A model generated the notes under the pieces. That model had not been told where the DNA came from. It was given only the letters and a program-made list of their open reading frames with translations, and searched no databases. Made by a program: the position numbers and the translations under genes. Source: Heliomicrobium undosum (lineage in GTDB: Bacteria; Bacillota; Desulfitobacteriia; Heliobacteriales; Heliobacteriaceae). From it: a stretch of 64,000 nt of DNA. Positions within the stretch are counted from its first letter, which is position 1. Each line of letters opens with the position of its first letter. Below are positions 24,689 through 33,540 of the stretch, one piece after another. Location: NCBI RefSeq assembly GCF_009877425.1, contig NZ_WXEY01000008.1, forward strand, positions 1 through 64,000, given 5' to 3'.

Positions 24689-27571
24689 CTATACCAGGAC
24701 CCGCTTGCCCACAGGCGGCAGATATCCGCTGGGCGGATCGACGATTTCGACGCTGCAGGCGCAAACCTTCAGTTCCGGGATTTTGGCCACAGGGTCGACG
24801 GCGCTGTTCGTCAGGGCGTTGACGGCTGCCTCTGAAAAGTGGAAGGAGGTGAAGACCGTTCCCGCGATGATGCCTTCTGTCAGCCGCACAGGGAGGGAGA
24901 TGGCGCCCCGGCGAGTGGAGAGGCGGACCCAGTCTCCGTCCGTCAGTCCAAGATGGGCTGCGTTATCGGGATGCATCTCCAGGTGTTCCTCGGGATAAAT
25001 CGCCTCCAACTCAGTCCGGCGGCTCATCGTCCCCGTGTGGTAATGGAAGAGGCGGCGGCCGGTCGATAGCACGAGGGGGTACTCTTCATCGGGCGCTTCG
25101 GCCGGAGGCAGGTAGTGGACGGCGTGGAATCGGCCCTTCCCCCGGGTGAAGCGCTCCACATGCAGGCGAGGCGTTCCGGGGTGATCGGTCGCCGGGCAGG
25201 GCCAGCAGAGCCCGCCTTCCCTGTCGAGACGGTCGTGGCTGATCCCGGCGTAGGAGGGCGTAAGGCGGGCGATCTCCGCCATCACCGCCGCCGGGTCAGC
25301 CAAGTCAAAGGGTCTACCAAGCGCAGCCGCGAGATCGACCACGATCCGCCAGTCAGGCCGCGACTGGCCGACGGGGTCGATGGCCTGCCGCACCCGCTGC
25401 ACCCGCCGTTCCGTGTTGGTGAAGGTTCCTTCCTTTTCGGCGAAGGAACAGGCCGGCAGCACCACATCAGCCAGTTGAGCCGTCTCGCTCAAAAAGATGT
25501 CGACGGCAACGAGGAAATCGAGCCGTTGCAGCGCTTCCACAACGTGGGCGCTGTCCGGGTCGGAAAGGACCGGGTTCTCCCCGACGATCAGCATCGCCTT
25601 GAGTTCCCCTACAAGGGCGGCTTCGAGCATCTCGCCGACGGTGAGGCCCGCCTTGGCCGGCAATTCGGCCGTGTCGAGGCCCCAATCGGCGGCGAACTTG
25701 GCCCGGACAGCCGCGTCTCCCACAGGCTGGTAGCCAGGGAAGACGTTGGGCAGCGCGCCCATGTCACAGGCGCCCTGCACGTTGTTTTGACCGCGCAAGG
25801 GATTGACGCCGCTCCCCTCTTTGCCGATATGACCTGTCAAAAGGGCCAGGTTGGCGATAGCCATCACATTATGGGTGCCTGTGCGCTTTTGGGTGATCCC
25901 CATGGTGTAGAAGATGGAGGCCCGCTCGGCCCTCGCATACCGCCGGGCCGTCTCCCGGATGACCTCCGGCGCGATCCCTGTAAGCGACGCCGCCCATTCG
26001 GGCGAACAGGCGACGACAGCCGCTTGCAATTCTTCGAATCCTTCCGTCCGTTCCTCGATAAACCGCCTGTCCTGAAGCCCTTCGGCGATGATCACATGGG
26101 CCAGGGCGTTGAGCAGCGCCAGGTCGCCGCCGGGACGGATGGCCAGGTGCTCCGTCGCAGCCGCCGCCAACTCCGTCTTGCGCGGATCGATGACGACGCA
26201 GGGCGTCCCCCTGCCGATGGCCTGCAGCAGTTTCTGGGCGAGCACAGGATGGGACTCGGTCGTGTTGGACCCGATGACGAGGAGAAAGTCGCTCTTGGCG
26301 ATATCGGCGATGGGATTGGTCATCGCCCCGGAGCCGAAGGCGGCGGCCAGGCCGGCCACTGTCGAGGCGTGGCAGAGGCGGGCGCAGTGGTCGATGTTGT
26401 TGGTGCCCAGCACGCCCCGAGCAAAACGGTTGATCAGGTAGTTCTCCTCGTTCGTCGCCTTGGCGGAAGCCAGCACGCCGAAGGCGTCGCCGCCACAATC
26501 GCTCTGAATCGCTTGAAACCGCTCCGCCACGACGTTGAGCGCTTCCTCCCAGGAGGTTTCGACAAAGCGCCCCTCCTTTTTCACCAGGGGACGCCGGAGC
26601 CGCTCGGGATGATGGATGAAGGAGAGGCCGAAGCGGCCTTTGACACAGAGGTGGCGGCCGTTGACCGGCGCATCGACGGCCGAGGCGACGCCGATGACCT
26701 CCTCCGGCTCGCCGGCGATAGGCCGCCGGATGACCTCCAGGTCGAAGTTGCAGCCGGTGCCGCAGTAGGGGCAGGTGGTCCGCACCTTGCGGCGAACATC
26801 CCAGGGCCGGCCCTTCCCGGCCTTTGTTTTTTCGGTGAGCGCGCCTGTGGGGCAGAGGGCGACGCAGGATCCGCAAAAAACACAGTCCGAATCGCCGAGC
26901 GGCTTTTCAAAAGCAGGCGCCACCGTCGTCGCGAAACCACGGTGCGCGTAATCCAGGACATGGCGGCCCTGGATTTCGGCGCAGACGCGCACACACTTGC
27001 CGCAGAGGACACACTTGTTCATATCCCGCCGGATGAAGGGGTTGGAATCATCGACGGGATCGCGGCGGCGCTCCCCGTCGAGGGCGGAACCGGCGACGGG
27101 GAAGTCGGCGCCATACTCGTAGGCGTAGGCTTGAAGCCGGCAACTTCCCGCGCGCTCGCAGCGCAGGCAGTCTTTCGGGTGATTGGCCAACAGCAGTTCC
27201 AGCACCGTCCGGCGCGCCTGCACAACCGTTTCCGTGCGGGTGCGGACGACCATCCCCGGTGAGACGGCGGTGACGCAGGATGGGGGGAGGTTCCGCATCT
27301 TCATCATCCCGCCTGCTGTCGGGACTTCGATTTCTACGACACAGAGGCGGCACGAGCCGGGGTTGGTCAACTCCGGATCATGGCAGAGGGTCGGGATGTC
27401 GATGCCGAGTTGCCGGGCCGCCGCCAACACGGTCGTGCCTGCCGGAACAGAGATGGACTGTCCATCTATCGTCAACGCGACGTTTTCAAGGTTCGCTTGA
27501 TCCTTCGTCTGCGCCTCGGGCTGAACTTTGGTCTTGTCATTTGTCAGAGCTTGGGCGCTGCCTTGTTTCAT
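24689..27571 (-). CDS. fdhA: NAD-linked formate dehydrogenase, catalytic (alpha) subunit
   Basis: A 960-residue molybdopterin enzyme that interconverts formate and CO2. The N-terminal 150 residues form a NuoG-like [2Fe-2S] plus His-Cys iron-sulfur region (CHDPELTNPGSCRLCVVEI, HPKDCLRCERAGSCRLQ). Next come two [4Fe-4S] motifs (CVLCGKCVRVCAE, CVFCGSCVALCPTGAL) and the molybdopterin domain with its own cluster (CPYCGTGCNF). The active-site residue is Cys400 in DHCARLCHAST, where many formate dehydrogenases carry selenocysteine. The C-terminal molybdopterin-dinucleotide domain is complete. The start at 27571 follows AGGAGG. It is the last gene of the fcl-nuoE-nuoF-fdhA operon. Confidence 0.9.
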   Translation of the reverse strand: MKQGSAQALTNDKTKVQPEAQTKDQANLENVALTIDGQSISVPAGTTVLAAARQLGIDIPTLCHDPELTNPGSCRLCVVEIEVPTAGGMMKMRNLPPSCVTAVSPGMVVRTRTETVVQARRTVLELLLANHPKDCLRCERAGSCRLQAYAYEYGADFPVAGSALDGERRRDPVDDSNPFIRRDMNKCVLCGKCVRVCAEIQGRHVLDYAHRGFATTVAPAFEKPLGDSDCVFCGSCVALCPTGALTEKTKAGKGRPWDVRRKVRTTCPYCGTGCNFDLEVIRRPIAGEPEEVIGVASAVDAPVNGRHLCVKGRFGLSFIHHPERLRRPLVKKEGRFVETSWEEALNVVAERFQAIQSDCGGDAFGVLASAKATNEENYLINRFARGVLGTNNIDHCARLCHASTVAGLAAAFGSGAMTNPIADIAKSDFLLVIGSNTTESHPVLAQKLLQAIGRGTPCVVIDPRKTELAAAATEHLAIRPGGDLALLNALAHVIIAEGLQDRRFIEERTEGFEELQAAVVACSPEWAASLTGIAPEVIRETARRYARAERASIFYTMGITQKRTGTHNVMAIANLALLTGHIGKEGSGVNPLRGQNNVQGACDMGALPNVFPGYQPVGDAAVRAKFAADWGLDTAELPAKAGLTVGEMLEAALVGELKAMLIVGENPVLSDPDSAHVVEALQRLDFLVAVDIFLSETAQLADVVLPACSFAEKEGTFTNTERRVQRVRQAIDPVGQSRPDWRIVVDLAAALGRPFDLADPAAVMAEIARLTPSYAGISHDRLDREGGLCWPCPATDHPGTPRLHVERFTRGKGRFHAVHYLPPAEAPDEEYPLVLSTGRRLFHYHTGTMSRRTELEAIYPEEHLEMHPDNAAHLGLTDGDWVRLSTRRGAISLPVRLTEGIIAGTVFTSFHFSEAAVNALTNSAVDPVAKIPELKVCACSVEIVDPPSGYLPPVGKRVLV

Positions 27572-27585
27572 CGTCGTCTCTCCTC

Positions 27586-29565
27586 CTAGCGGCGTATGAC
27601 AGCGCCGAACTTGCAACGTTCCAGGCAGACGCCGCACTTGACGCAGCGGGTCTCGTCGATCACATAGGCCTCCCGCGGCTTGCCGGTGATGCAACCGACA
27701 GGGCAGTGACGGGCGCAGAGGGTGCAACCGCGGCATTTATCCGCGTCGATGCGGTAGGTCAAGAGGGCCGCGCAGAGGCCGGCGGGACAACGCTGGTCGT
27801 TGATGTGGGCCTCATACTCGTCCCGGAAATAGCGCAGTGTCGTCAAGACAGGGTTGGGCGCAGACTGACCGAGGCCGCAGAGCGAGGTGGCCTTGATCAC
27901 GGCGGCCAGCTTTTCCAGCGCCCCCAGGTCTTCCTCACGCCCTTTGCCTTCGGTGATCCGCGTCAGGATCTCCAGCATCCGTTTCGTCCCTTCCCGGCAG
28001 GGGGCGCACTTGCCGCAGGACTCCTGCTGGGTGAAGTTCAAAAAATACCGGGCGATGTCGACCATGCAGGTGGACTCGTCCATGACGACGAGACCGCCGG
28101 AGCCGACCATGGCGCCGGCTTCCAGCAGGGTTTCATAATCGACAGGCGTGTCGAGGAGCGACTCAGGCAGACAGCCGCCGGAGGGGCCGCCGATTTGGAC
28201 GGCCTTGAAGGCCTTCCCGCCCTGGATGCCGCCGCCGATGGCGAAGATGATCTCCCGCAGGCTGAGGCCCATGGGGACCTCGACGAGTCCCGTGTTGTTC
28301 ACCTTGCCGGTGAGGGCAAAAACCTTCGAGCCTTTCGACCGACCGACGCCCATGGCGGCGTACCAATCTGCGCCGCGGCGCAGGATGTGGGGGATATTGG
28401 CAAATGTTTCCACGTTGTTGATGTTGGTCGGCTTGCCCCAGAGCCCCTTGACGGCGGGATAGGGCGGCCTGACGCGAGGCATCCCCCGGTTGCCTTCAAT
28501 AGAGGTGAGCAACGCCGTCTCCTCGCCGCAGACGAAAGCGCCGGCGCCGGCTTTGACGTGAACGCGAAAGGAAAAGCCGCTGTGCAGGATGTTCTCTCCG
28601 AGGAGGCCGCAGGCTTCCGCCTGGGCGATGGCCCTTTGCAGGCGGCGGATGGCGAGGGGGTACTCGGCCCGAACGTAGATGTACCCCTCCCGGGCGCCGA
28701 TAGCGTAACCAGCGACGAGCATCCCCTCCAACACGGCGTGGGGGTCGCCCTCCAGAACCGAGCGGTCCATGAAGGCCCCCGGGTCGCCCTCATCGGCGTT
28801 GCAGACGATGTACTTCTCTTCTCCCGGCGCGCCGGCGGTGAACTCCCACTTCTGGCCGGTCAGAAAACCGGCGCCGCCGCGTCCGCGCAGGCCGGAACGC
28901 TTCACCTCTGCGATCACAGCGGCCCGTTCCATGGCAAGGGCCTTGAGAAACCCCCGATAGCCCTGGCGAGCCAGGTACTCGCCCAGGTCCTCCGGGTTGA
29001 TGTGGCCGCAGTTGGCCAGCACGATCCGGTGCTGGCGCGCATAAAAAGGAATCTCCGGGTAACAGGTTACGGCCTCCCCCCCAGGAAGCCGGTAGAGCAG
29101 CCGGTCCACCCTTTGGCCCCCGGCCAAGTGGGTATCGACGATATCAAGCGCGTCGGCTGCGCTGACGCGGCGGTAAAAGGTTTTGCCCGGTTCAACGACG
29201 ATGATCGGCCCCTGCTCGCAAAAACCGTGACATCCGGTGAGGGCGATCTCCACCTGACTGGACATCCCGCGTTGCTCTACCGCCTCCCGGAGCGCCGCCA
29301 CGACGGGAGCGCCGCCGGAGGCGATGCAACCGGTGCCGGCGCAGACGAGCAGCCGCCAGCAGGGGGACTCGTTGATTTGATTTTGCGTTGGCCTTTGCGC
29401 CTGGGCTGCCCCTTCGACAGCCTCGATGCGCCCTTGCCGGGCCTTCCGGCATTGTTCATCGTCATGGCAGAGAGGACCCTCGGTCCGACAGCGCAGGTAT
29501 TCCCTACAGGGTGTCTCCGGTCGATGGGCGCACCGCTGGCAACAGGGATCCATCAAACTTTTCAT
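27586..29565 (-). CDS. NuoF-like FMN/NADH subunit of formate dehydrogenase
   Basis: A 659-residue diaphorase subunit. Residues about 65-150 form a thioredoxin-like [2Fe-2S] domain (CAGTGCIASGG...CHGFCEQGP). The NuoF core binds FMN and NADH (GRGGAGFLTGQKW, CNADEGDPGAFMD, GAGAFVCGEETAL) and a [4Fe-4S] cluster (ESCGKCAPCREGTKRM). Two more [4Fe-4S] motifs lie at the C terminus (CRGCTLCARHCPVG, CVKCGVCLERCKFGA). Residues 4-37 form an unusual extra cysteine-rich segment (CCQRC...PC...RC...LC...QC). This composition matches NADH- or ferredoxin-linked formate dehydrogenases and [FeFe]-hydrogenases. Start 29565 is placed by GAGGAGG 9 bases upstream, 14 bases after the nuoE stop. Confidence 0.9.
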   Translation of the reverse strand: MKSLMDPCCQRCAHRPETPCREYLRCRTEGPLCHDDEQCRKARQGRIEAVEGAAQAQRPTQNQINESPCWRLLVCAGTGCIASGGAPVVAALREAVEQRGMSSQVEIALTGCHGFCEQGPIIVVEPGKTFYRRVSAADALDIVDTHLAGGQRVDRLLYRLPGGEAVTCYPEIPFYARQHRIVLANCGHINPEDLGEYLARQGYRGFLKALAMERAAVIAEVKRSGLRGRGGAGFLTGQKWEFTAGAPGEEKYIVCNADEGDPGAFMDRSVLEGDPHAVLEGMLVAGYAIGAREGYIYVRAEYPLAIRRLQRAIAQAEACGLLGENILHSGFSFRVHVKAGAGAFVCGEETALLTSIEGNRGMPRVRPPYPAVKGLWGKPTNINNVETFANIPHILRRGADWYAAMGVGRSKGSKVFALTGKVNNTGLVEVPMGLSLREIIFAIGGGIQGGKAFKAVQIGGPSGGCLPESLLDTPVDYETLLEAGAMVGSGGLVVMDESTCMVDIARYFLNFTQQESCGKCAPCREGTKRMLEILTRITEGKGREEDLGALEKLAAVIKATSLCGLGQSAPNPVLTTLRYFRDEYEAHINDQRCPAGLCAALLTYRIDADKCRGCTLCARHCPVGCITGKPREAYVIDETRCVKCGVCLERCKFGAVIRR

Positions 29566-29579
29566 GTCAGGGGGCCTCC

Positions 29580-30116
29580 TCATTCGTACCGGGCCAGGAT
29601 GCCCGGCAGGCTCTCCGGCGTCAATCGTCCATGGGTGTCGTCATCGATCATGATCACCGGGGCCAGCCCGCAGGCGCCGATACAGGCCACCGATTCGAGG
29701 GTATACCGCAGGTCCGCCGTCGTCCCGCCGTCCTCGACACCCAACTGCCGGCGGAGCGCCTCAAAAATCCGGGCGCCGCCGCGGACATGGCAGGCCGTGC
29801 CCAGGCAGACGCGGATCACATGGCGTCCGCGCGGCGTAAAATGAAACTGGGCGTAAAACGTGGCCACGCCATAGACCTGGGCCGCAGGCAACCGCAGCGT
29901 CCGGGCGATCCGTTCCATCGCCGCTCCCGGCAGATAACCGTAGATCTCCTGCGCCCCTTGCAACAAAGGGATCAAAGCGCCTCGCTCTTCCCGATATTTT
30001 TCCAGCAATGCGGCAAGGCGCCGGTCTTTTTCGGTTTCCCTTTTTGTTTGATCTGTTTGGCCTGTGTGATCTGTTTCTTCTGTTCGATCTGCTCGACAGC
30101 ACCGGCATTCAGCCAT
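29580..30116 (-). CDS. NuoE-like [2Fe-2S] subunit of formate dehydrogenase
   Basis: A 178-residue protein with the thioredoxin-like NuoE fold. Cluster ligands are in RVCLGTACHVRGG and VACIGACGLAP, and the helical start is EERGALIPLLQGAQEIYGYL. The first 40 residues are a charged, low-complexity, Cys-containing extension (MAECRCCRADRTEE). It relays electrons between NADH-FMN and the iron-sulfur chain of the neighbouring subunits. ATG at 30116 follows GGGAGG and overlaps the folate cyclo-ligase gene by 8 bases, so the four genes are one operon. Confidence 0.9.
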   Translation of the reverse strand: MAECRCCRADRTEETDHTGQTDQTKRETEKDRRLAALLEKYREERGALIPLLQGAQEIYGYLPGAAMERIARTLRLPAAQVYGVATFYAQFHFTPRGRHVIRVCLGTACHVRGGARIFEALRRQLGVEDGGTTADLRYTLESVACIGACGLAPVIMIDDDTHGRLTPESLPGILARYE

Positions 30117-30690
30117 GGGCGCGTTCCTCCCTGCAATCGATGACCCCGCTCTCGGTGATGATCCAATCCATGGGGATGTCGTGGTCATCGGGGCATATCT
30201 GATGTGCGATCTGTAAGTCAAAGGCGAGGGCGATTTTCTGCGCCTCCGGGCGCAAAGAAGGAAGGAAACGGTCATAATACCCGGCGCCGTAACCGAGCCG
30301 GTTGCCCTGCCGGTCAAAGGCGACGCCGGGCACGATCACCAGATCCAGCGAAGCGGGTTCGACAGGAACCACCGTCGCCGGCTCCAAGATCCCCCAGGTT
30401 CCCGGTTGCAGATCCTCCGGGTATCGCTCGATGCGCCCGGCGGTCAGACGGCGCGCGCCTCCTTCACAGACCGGCACCGTCACCTGCTTCCCCCTGTTCA
30501 GGCTATGAGCAAGGATTTCCCCCGTTTCCACCTCTCGGCGGAAATCGACGTAAATCATCACCGTCGAAGCTGACACATAGGCCGGCATCGCGAACAGGCG
30601 TTGAGCGATCAAACGGCTTTTCGAGGCAATCTCCTCCGGTGTCAACCTGTTGCGTCCATGCAATGCCCTCTGGCGCAGGTTCTCTTTCAA
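30109..30690 (-). CDS. fcl: 5-formyltetrahydrofolate cyclo-ligase
   Basis: A 193-residue MTHFS-family enzyme that uses ATP to convert 5-formyl-THF to 5,10-methenyl-THF. The N-terminal basic helix (LRQRALHGRNRLTPEEI) and the substrate/ATP motif GNRLGYGAGYYDRFLP are clear. The start is a TTG at 30690 behind GAGGGTGG. It is the first gene of the operon with formate dehydrogenase. That placement suggests joint control of the folate one-carbon pool and formate oxidation or CO2 reduction. Confidence 0.92.
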   Translation of the reverse strand: MKENLRQRALHGRNRLTPEEIASKSRLIAQRLFAMPAYVSASTVMIYVDFRREVETGEILAHSLNRGKQVTVPVCEGGARRLTAGRIERYPEDLQPGTWGILEPATVVPVEPASLDLVIVPGVAFDRQGNRLGYGAGYYDRFLPSLRPEAQKIALAFDLQIAHQICPDDHDIPMDWIITESGVIDCREERAHG

Positions 30691-30872
30691 ACTGCCACCC
30701 TCAATTCGACAAAATCATGTCATGTTCATTAAGATTCGTCGTAAAGCGCTCAATCCCTCGTCCGGCTAAGTGACGTTTTATGGTTCTTAACCATGGATGC
30801 AGGCGCTCGTGCAGCACTGCTAATCAAGGCAGCCGCCCATCCATTAGCCAACGACAAAGAGAGGGCAAAAGG

Positions 30873-30900
30873 CAAAAAAAAAGAAGGCCCCATGGCCTTC
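30873..30900 (-). terminator. Terminator of rex
   Basis: In the minus direction GAAGGCC pairs with GGCCTTC around a short loop and is followed by nine T. The rest of the gap 30691-30956 shows no gene. Confidence 0.85.
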
Positions 30901-30956
30901 GGAACGCTCGGAACAAACGAAAGGAAGCAGGAAACCGAACAGGGTTGCGAGAAATA

Positions 30957-31634
30957 TTAGCGAACGGCGATCCCGCGCGTGTTGGACGCCTGGGGTCGCA
31001 GACCGTTGTCGTTGAGGTTTTGCGTGAACCGCATCAGGTCAAAGTAGACCGTCAGGTCGACGTTTTGCACCTGCGCTTTAGAAGGCCCTTTCAAGATGAT
31101 GGGCGAGAAGTTGAGAATCGCTTCGATTCCGAGATCGGTCAGTTGCTGGGCAACCGCCTGGACAGCGTCAGCGGGCACAGCCAGAATCGCCATGCGAACG
31201 CCGTGCTCTTTGACGAGCTTTTCCGCTTCTTCCCAGGAGACGACGGTTTTGTCTATGATGGTAGAACCGACTTTTTCAGGATCCGTGTCCACCAGCGCAA
31301 CCACGTCGAATCCACGTTGACGGAATCCCGGGTAGGCGGCCAGGGAGGAACCCAAGTGACCGGCGCCGACGATGATCACGGGCCAGTTGCGATCTTGGCC
31401 CAGGAGCTTGCGGATATTGTCCCGCAGTTCCCGCACATTGTAGCCTACGCCGCGAACACCAAACTCCCCGAACATGGACAGGTCCTTGCGGACGACGCCC
31501 GAATTGATCCCCACGGCATCACCCAACTCCACCGAGGAAATGATCGGGACACCGCGTTCTTCCAACTGTTCAAGGATCCGCGAGTAGAGCGACAAACGCA
31601 TGATTGTCGGCTCAGGCACCTTGAAAAACTTCAC
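30957..31634 (-). CDS. rex: Redox-sensing transcriptional repressor Rex
   Basis: A 225-residue DNA-binding repressor that senses the NADH/NAD+ ratio. The winged helix is about 1-80 (RLSLYSRILEQLEERGV, SSVELGDAVGINSGVVRKDL) and the Rossmann domain follows (VIIVGAGHLGSSLAAY, VALVDTDPEKVG). A C-terminal swapped helix carries YFDLMRF. Rex usually controls fermentative and electron-transfer genes; the formate dehydrogenase operon next door is a reasonable target, but I see no clear TTGTGA-N8-TCACAA site in front of it. GTG start at 31634. Confidence 0.95.
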   Translation of the reverse strand: MKFFKVPEPTIMRLSLYSRILEQLEERGVPIISSVELGDAVGINSGVVRKDLSMFGEFGVRGVGYNVRELRDNIRKLLGQDRNWPVIIVGAGHLGSSLAAYPGFRQRGFDVVALVDTDPEKVGSTIIDKTVVSWEEAEKLVKEHGVRMAILAVPADAVQAVAQQLTDLGIEAILNFSPIILKGPSKAQVQNVDLTVYFDLMRFTQNLNDNGLRPQASNTRGIAVR

Positions 31635-31683
31635 GTCCTCATCCCCTTCATTGATGTCAAATTATGTGCGTTGGGTTTACCTT

Positions 31684-31705
31684 GGATATCGTTTGTCCGA
31701 TATCC
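31684..31705. promoter_or_regulatory. Perfect inverted repeat between rex and the padR-like gene
   Basis: GGATATCG-tttgtc-CGATATCC, 8-base arms with a 6-base spacer, lies about 50 bases upstream of rex. Its size fits a dimeric repressor operator. It does not match the Rex consensus. The divergent PadR-type regulator is one possible ligand. Confidence 0.5.
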
Positions 31706-31815
31706 TATGAATGTTTGTCTATCTGTAATTTAACTATACATGCGATAGTTTCCACATGCAATACCTTTTTTGCAACTTTTGCGTAAAGTTTGCAACATTT
31801 TTTTTAATCCCCTTT

Positions 31816-31845
31816 TTGACATCTCCTATCGGATGATCATAATAT
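31816..31845 (+). promoter_or_regulatory. Promoter of the padR-like gene
   Basis: -35 TTGACA (31816-31821), 18-base spacer, -10 TAATAT (31840-31845), about 50 bases before the start codon. Confidence 0.75.
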
Positions 31846-31896
31846 AGAGATGGGGGTCTATTCCCCTGTGATCTGCTCGAAAGGAGACCATGGGTT

Positions 31897-32319
31897 ATGT
31901 CCCGGCTTGTTGATTCTTGTCAAGCGGAGGTGAACTCCCTCCCTTACACGGTCGGACGCATCAACCGCTTCGTCCAACCGGCGCTGCTCCTGCTGCTCTC
32001 GGAGAAGCCGTCCTATGGCTATGAACTCATGGAGCGGATCGGCGAACTGGTGCTATTGGATGGACCCACCGACCCTGCCCTGATCTACCGCACCCTGCGC
32101 CGGATGGAAGAAGAGCAGTTGGTGTGTTCCAAATGGCAGACCGGGGAAAGCGGTCCGGCCAAACGTTGTTACGAGTTGACCGACAGAGGTGTCGTGACAT
32201 TGCATAGATGGGCCCGGGAAATCGCGCGACACCGCAGCGCCCTCGATGACTTCCTCTTCCGCTACCGCAGCCACTTTGATCAATCCTCGCAAAGAGAAAA
32301 CATGCAGGACATCGGTTGA
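31897..32319 (+). CDS. PadR-family transcriptional regulator
   Basis: A 140-residue winged-helix regulator: VQPALLLLLSEKPSYGYELM and DPALIYRTLRRMEEEQLV are the recognition region of PadR, followed by the wing (AKRCYELTDRGVVTLHRW) and a short dimerisation helix. PadR proteins repress stress or efflux genes in response to small molecules. AAAGGAG lies ahead of the ATG. A hairpin terminator closes the gene, so the downstream Fe-S/cytochrome pair has its own promoter. Confidence 0.9.
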   Translation: MSRLVDSCQAEVNSLPYTVGRINRFVQPALLLLLSEKPSYGYELMERIGELVLLDGPTDPALIYRTLRRMEEEQLVCSKWQTGESGPAKRCYELTDRGVVTLHRWAREIARHRSALDDFLFRYRSHFDQSSQRENMQDIG

Positions 32320-32330
32320 ACGATGTCGCA

Positions 32331-32360
32331 ACTCCGCTCTACGAGCGGAATTTTTGTTTT
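32331..32360 (+). terminator. Terminator of the padR-like gene
   Basis: TCCGCTC (32333-32339) and GAGCGGA (32343-32349) form a tight stem followed by ATTTTTGTTTT. Confidence 0.85.
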
Positions 32361-32462
32361 AAACACTTTTCCCTTGCCATACTGGGTTTGGGTATAACCC
32401 GGGGGCTGCTCAACACTTCTCCCTGTTATTTGTAAAATCATGCCGCCTGGCTTTTGAATCCA

Positions 32463-32492
32463 TTGACACGATATACCCCTATGGGGTAGATT
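32463..32492 (+). promoter_or_regulatory. Promoter with an overlapping CsoR-like palindrome
   Basis: -35 TTGACA (32463-32468), 18-base spacer, -10 TAGATT (32487-32492). The spacer holds the perfect palindrome TACCCC-TAT-GGGGTA (32474-32488), very close to sites bound by CsoR/CstR-family repressors and to the site in front of csoR at 54422-54441. It should control the TAT Fe-S protein and cytochrome b pair. Confidence 0.7.
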
Positions 32493-32551
32493 AAAAGCAG
32501 CGAGGGCCCTCTCGGGGCGCCCTGATTGTTCACATCAAGGAGGGAGCCCGT

Positions 32552-33538
32552 ATGACCGATGTAAGCCGGAGAACCTTTTTCCGGCGCGCTATCGCCTCCG
32601 GCGTCGCCGGCGCCGGCGTGCTGACCTTTGGCCCGAACGGACCGGCCTTCGCCGGCGCCGACGCTGTGGGAACGATGATCGACCTGACTCGCTGCGACGG
32701 CTGCGCCGGCGAAAAGACGCCTCGTTGCGTCGCCGCCTGCCGCCAAAAAAACCAATCCCGTTTCCCGGAGCCGCAGAAACCGATCGAGAATTACTGGCCC
32801 CAGGACAAGCATGAAGACTGGTCAGATAAGCGGCAAGTGACCAACCGGCTCACACCTTATAACTGGACCTACGTGCAAAAAGTGACGGTGCAGCATGAGG
32901 GGAAGCAGCAGGACATCTATGTGCCGCGCCGCTGCATGCACTGTGACAATCCCCCTTGCGCCGACATCTGCCCCTTCAGCGCCCAGACGAAAAAGCCTGA
33001 AGGGCCTGTCATCATCGACAAGGATCTCTGCTTCGGCGGCGCCAAGTGCCGCGACGTCTGTCCCTGGGGCATTCCGGCCCGCCAGGCCGGTGTGGGCCTC
33101 TACACGAAATTGCTGCCCAAATACGCCGGCGGCGGCGTCATGTTCAAGTGCGACCTCTGTCTCGACCGCATCCGCCAGGGCGAATCGCCGGCCTGTGTCG
33201 ATGCCTGCCCGAACAAGGCCATCTCCTTCGGGAAAAAAAGCGAGATGCGGGCAAAGGCTCAGGAGCGGGCTCAGCAGATCGGCGGCTACATCTACGGCGA
33301 GAAGGAAAACGGCGGCACCTCCACCTTCTACGTCTCCGCTGTGCCCTTTGAAGCCATCGACCAGGCGATGAAGGAGCAGGCTGTCGACGGGAAACCGGGC
33401 CGCCCCGCCATGCCGGTCAACGCCAAGAACATCATGGACAGCGCCAACGGCAAGGTCACCGGCATGATGGTCGCCCCGGTGGCCGGCGTCATCGCCGCCG
33501 GTGTCGTCGCCTACCGGACCATGAAGGGAGATGAGTGA
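32552..33538 (+). CDS. TAT-exported ferredoxin-like Fe-S subunit, four cluster sites
   Basis: A 328-residue protein with a twin-arginine signal (SRRTFFRR, residues 5-12). It has four cluster motifs like the electron-transfer subunits FdnH, HybA and PhsB: C48/C51/C59/C63, C138/C141/C146/C150, C160/C166/C170 and C200/C203/C215/C219. The third motif has Gly163 where the second Cys is expected, so that site may hold a [3Fe-4S] cluster. A C-terminal hydrophobic helix (MMVAPVAGVIAAGVVAY) would anchor it facing outside. It is paired with a b-type cytochrome gene that starts 2 bases later. No catalytic partner is adjacent. AAGGAGGGAG precedes the ATG. Confidence 0.88.
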   Translation: MTDVSRRTFFRRAIASGVAGAGVLTFGPNGPAFAGADAVGTMIDLTRCDGCAGEKTPRCVAACRQKNQSRFPEPQKPIENYWPQDKHEDWSDKRQVTNRLTPYNWTYVQKVTVQHEGKQQDIYVPRRCMHCDNPPCADICPFSAQTKKPEGPVIIDKDLCFGGAKCRDVCPWGIPARQAGVGLYTKLLPKYAGGGVMFKCDLCLDRIRQGESPACVDACPNKAISFGKKSEMRAKAQERAQQIGGYIYGEKENGGTSTFYVSAVPFEAIDQAMKEQAVDGKPGRPAMPVNAKNIMDSANGKVTGMMVAPVAGVIAAGVVAYRTMKGDE

Positions 33539-33540
33539 CG

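Noticed and set aside
26372-26374. Selenocysteine codon in formate dehydrogenase
   Set aside because: The active-site codon is TGC (Cys), not TGA, so no SECIS element is needed.
25115-27262. Long plus-strand ORF of 715 codons
   Set aside because: It is antisense to fdhA, has Arg/Gly/Asp-rich low-similarity sequence and no ribosome binding site. It is a GC-rich shadow.
31684-31705. Rex operator
   Set aside because: The inverted repeat lacks the TTGTGA/TCACAA core of Rex sites.
30780-31733. Plus-strand ORF of 317 codons
   Set aside because: Runs through the rex terminator and antisense to rex; no binding site and no family match.
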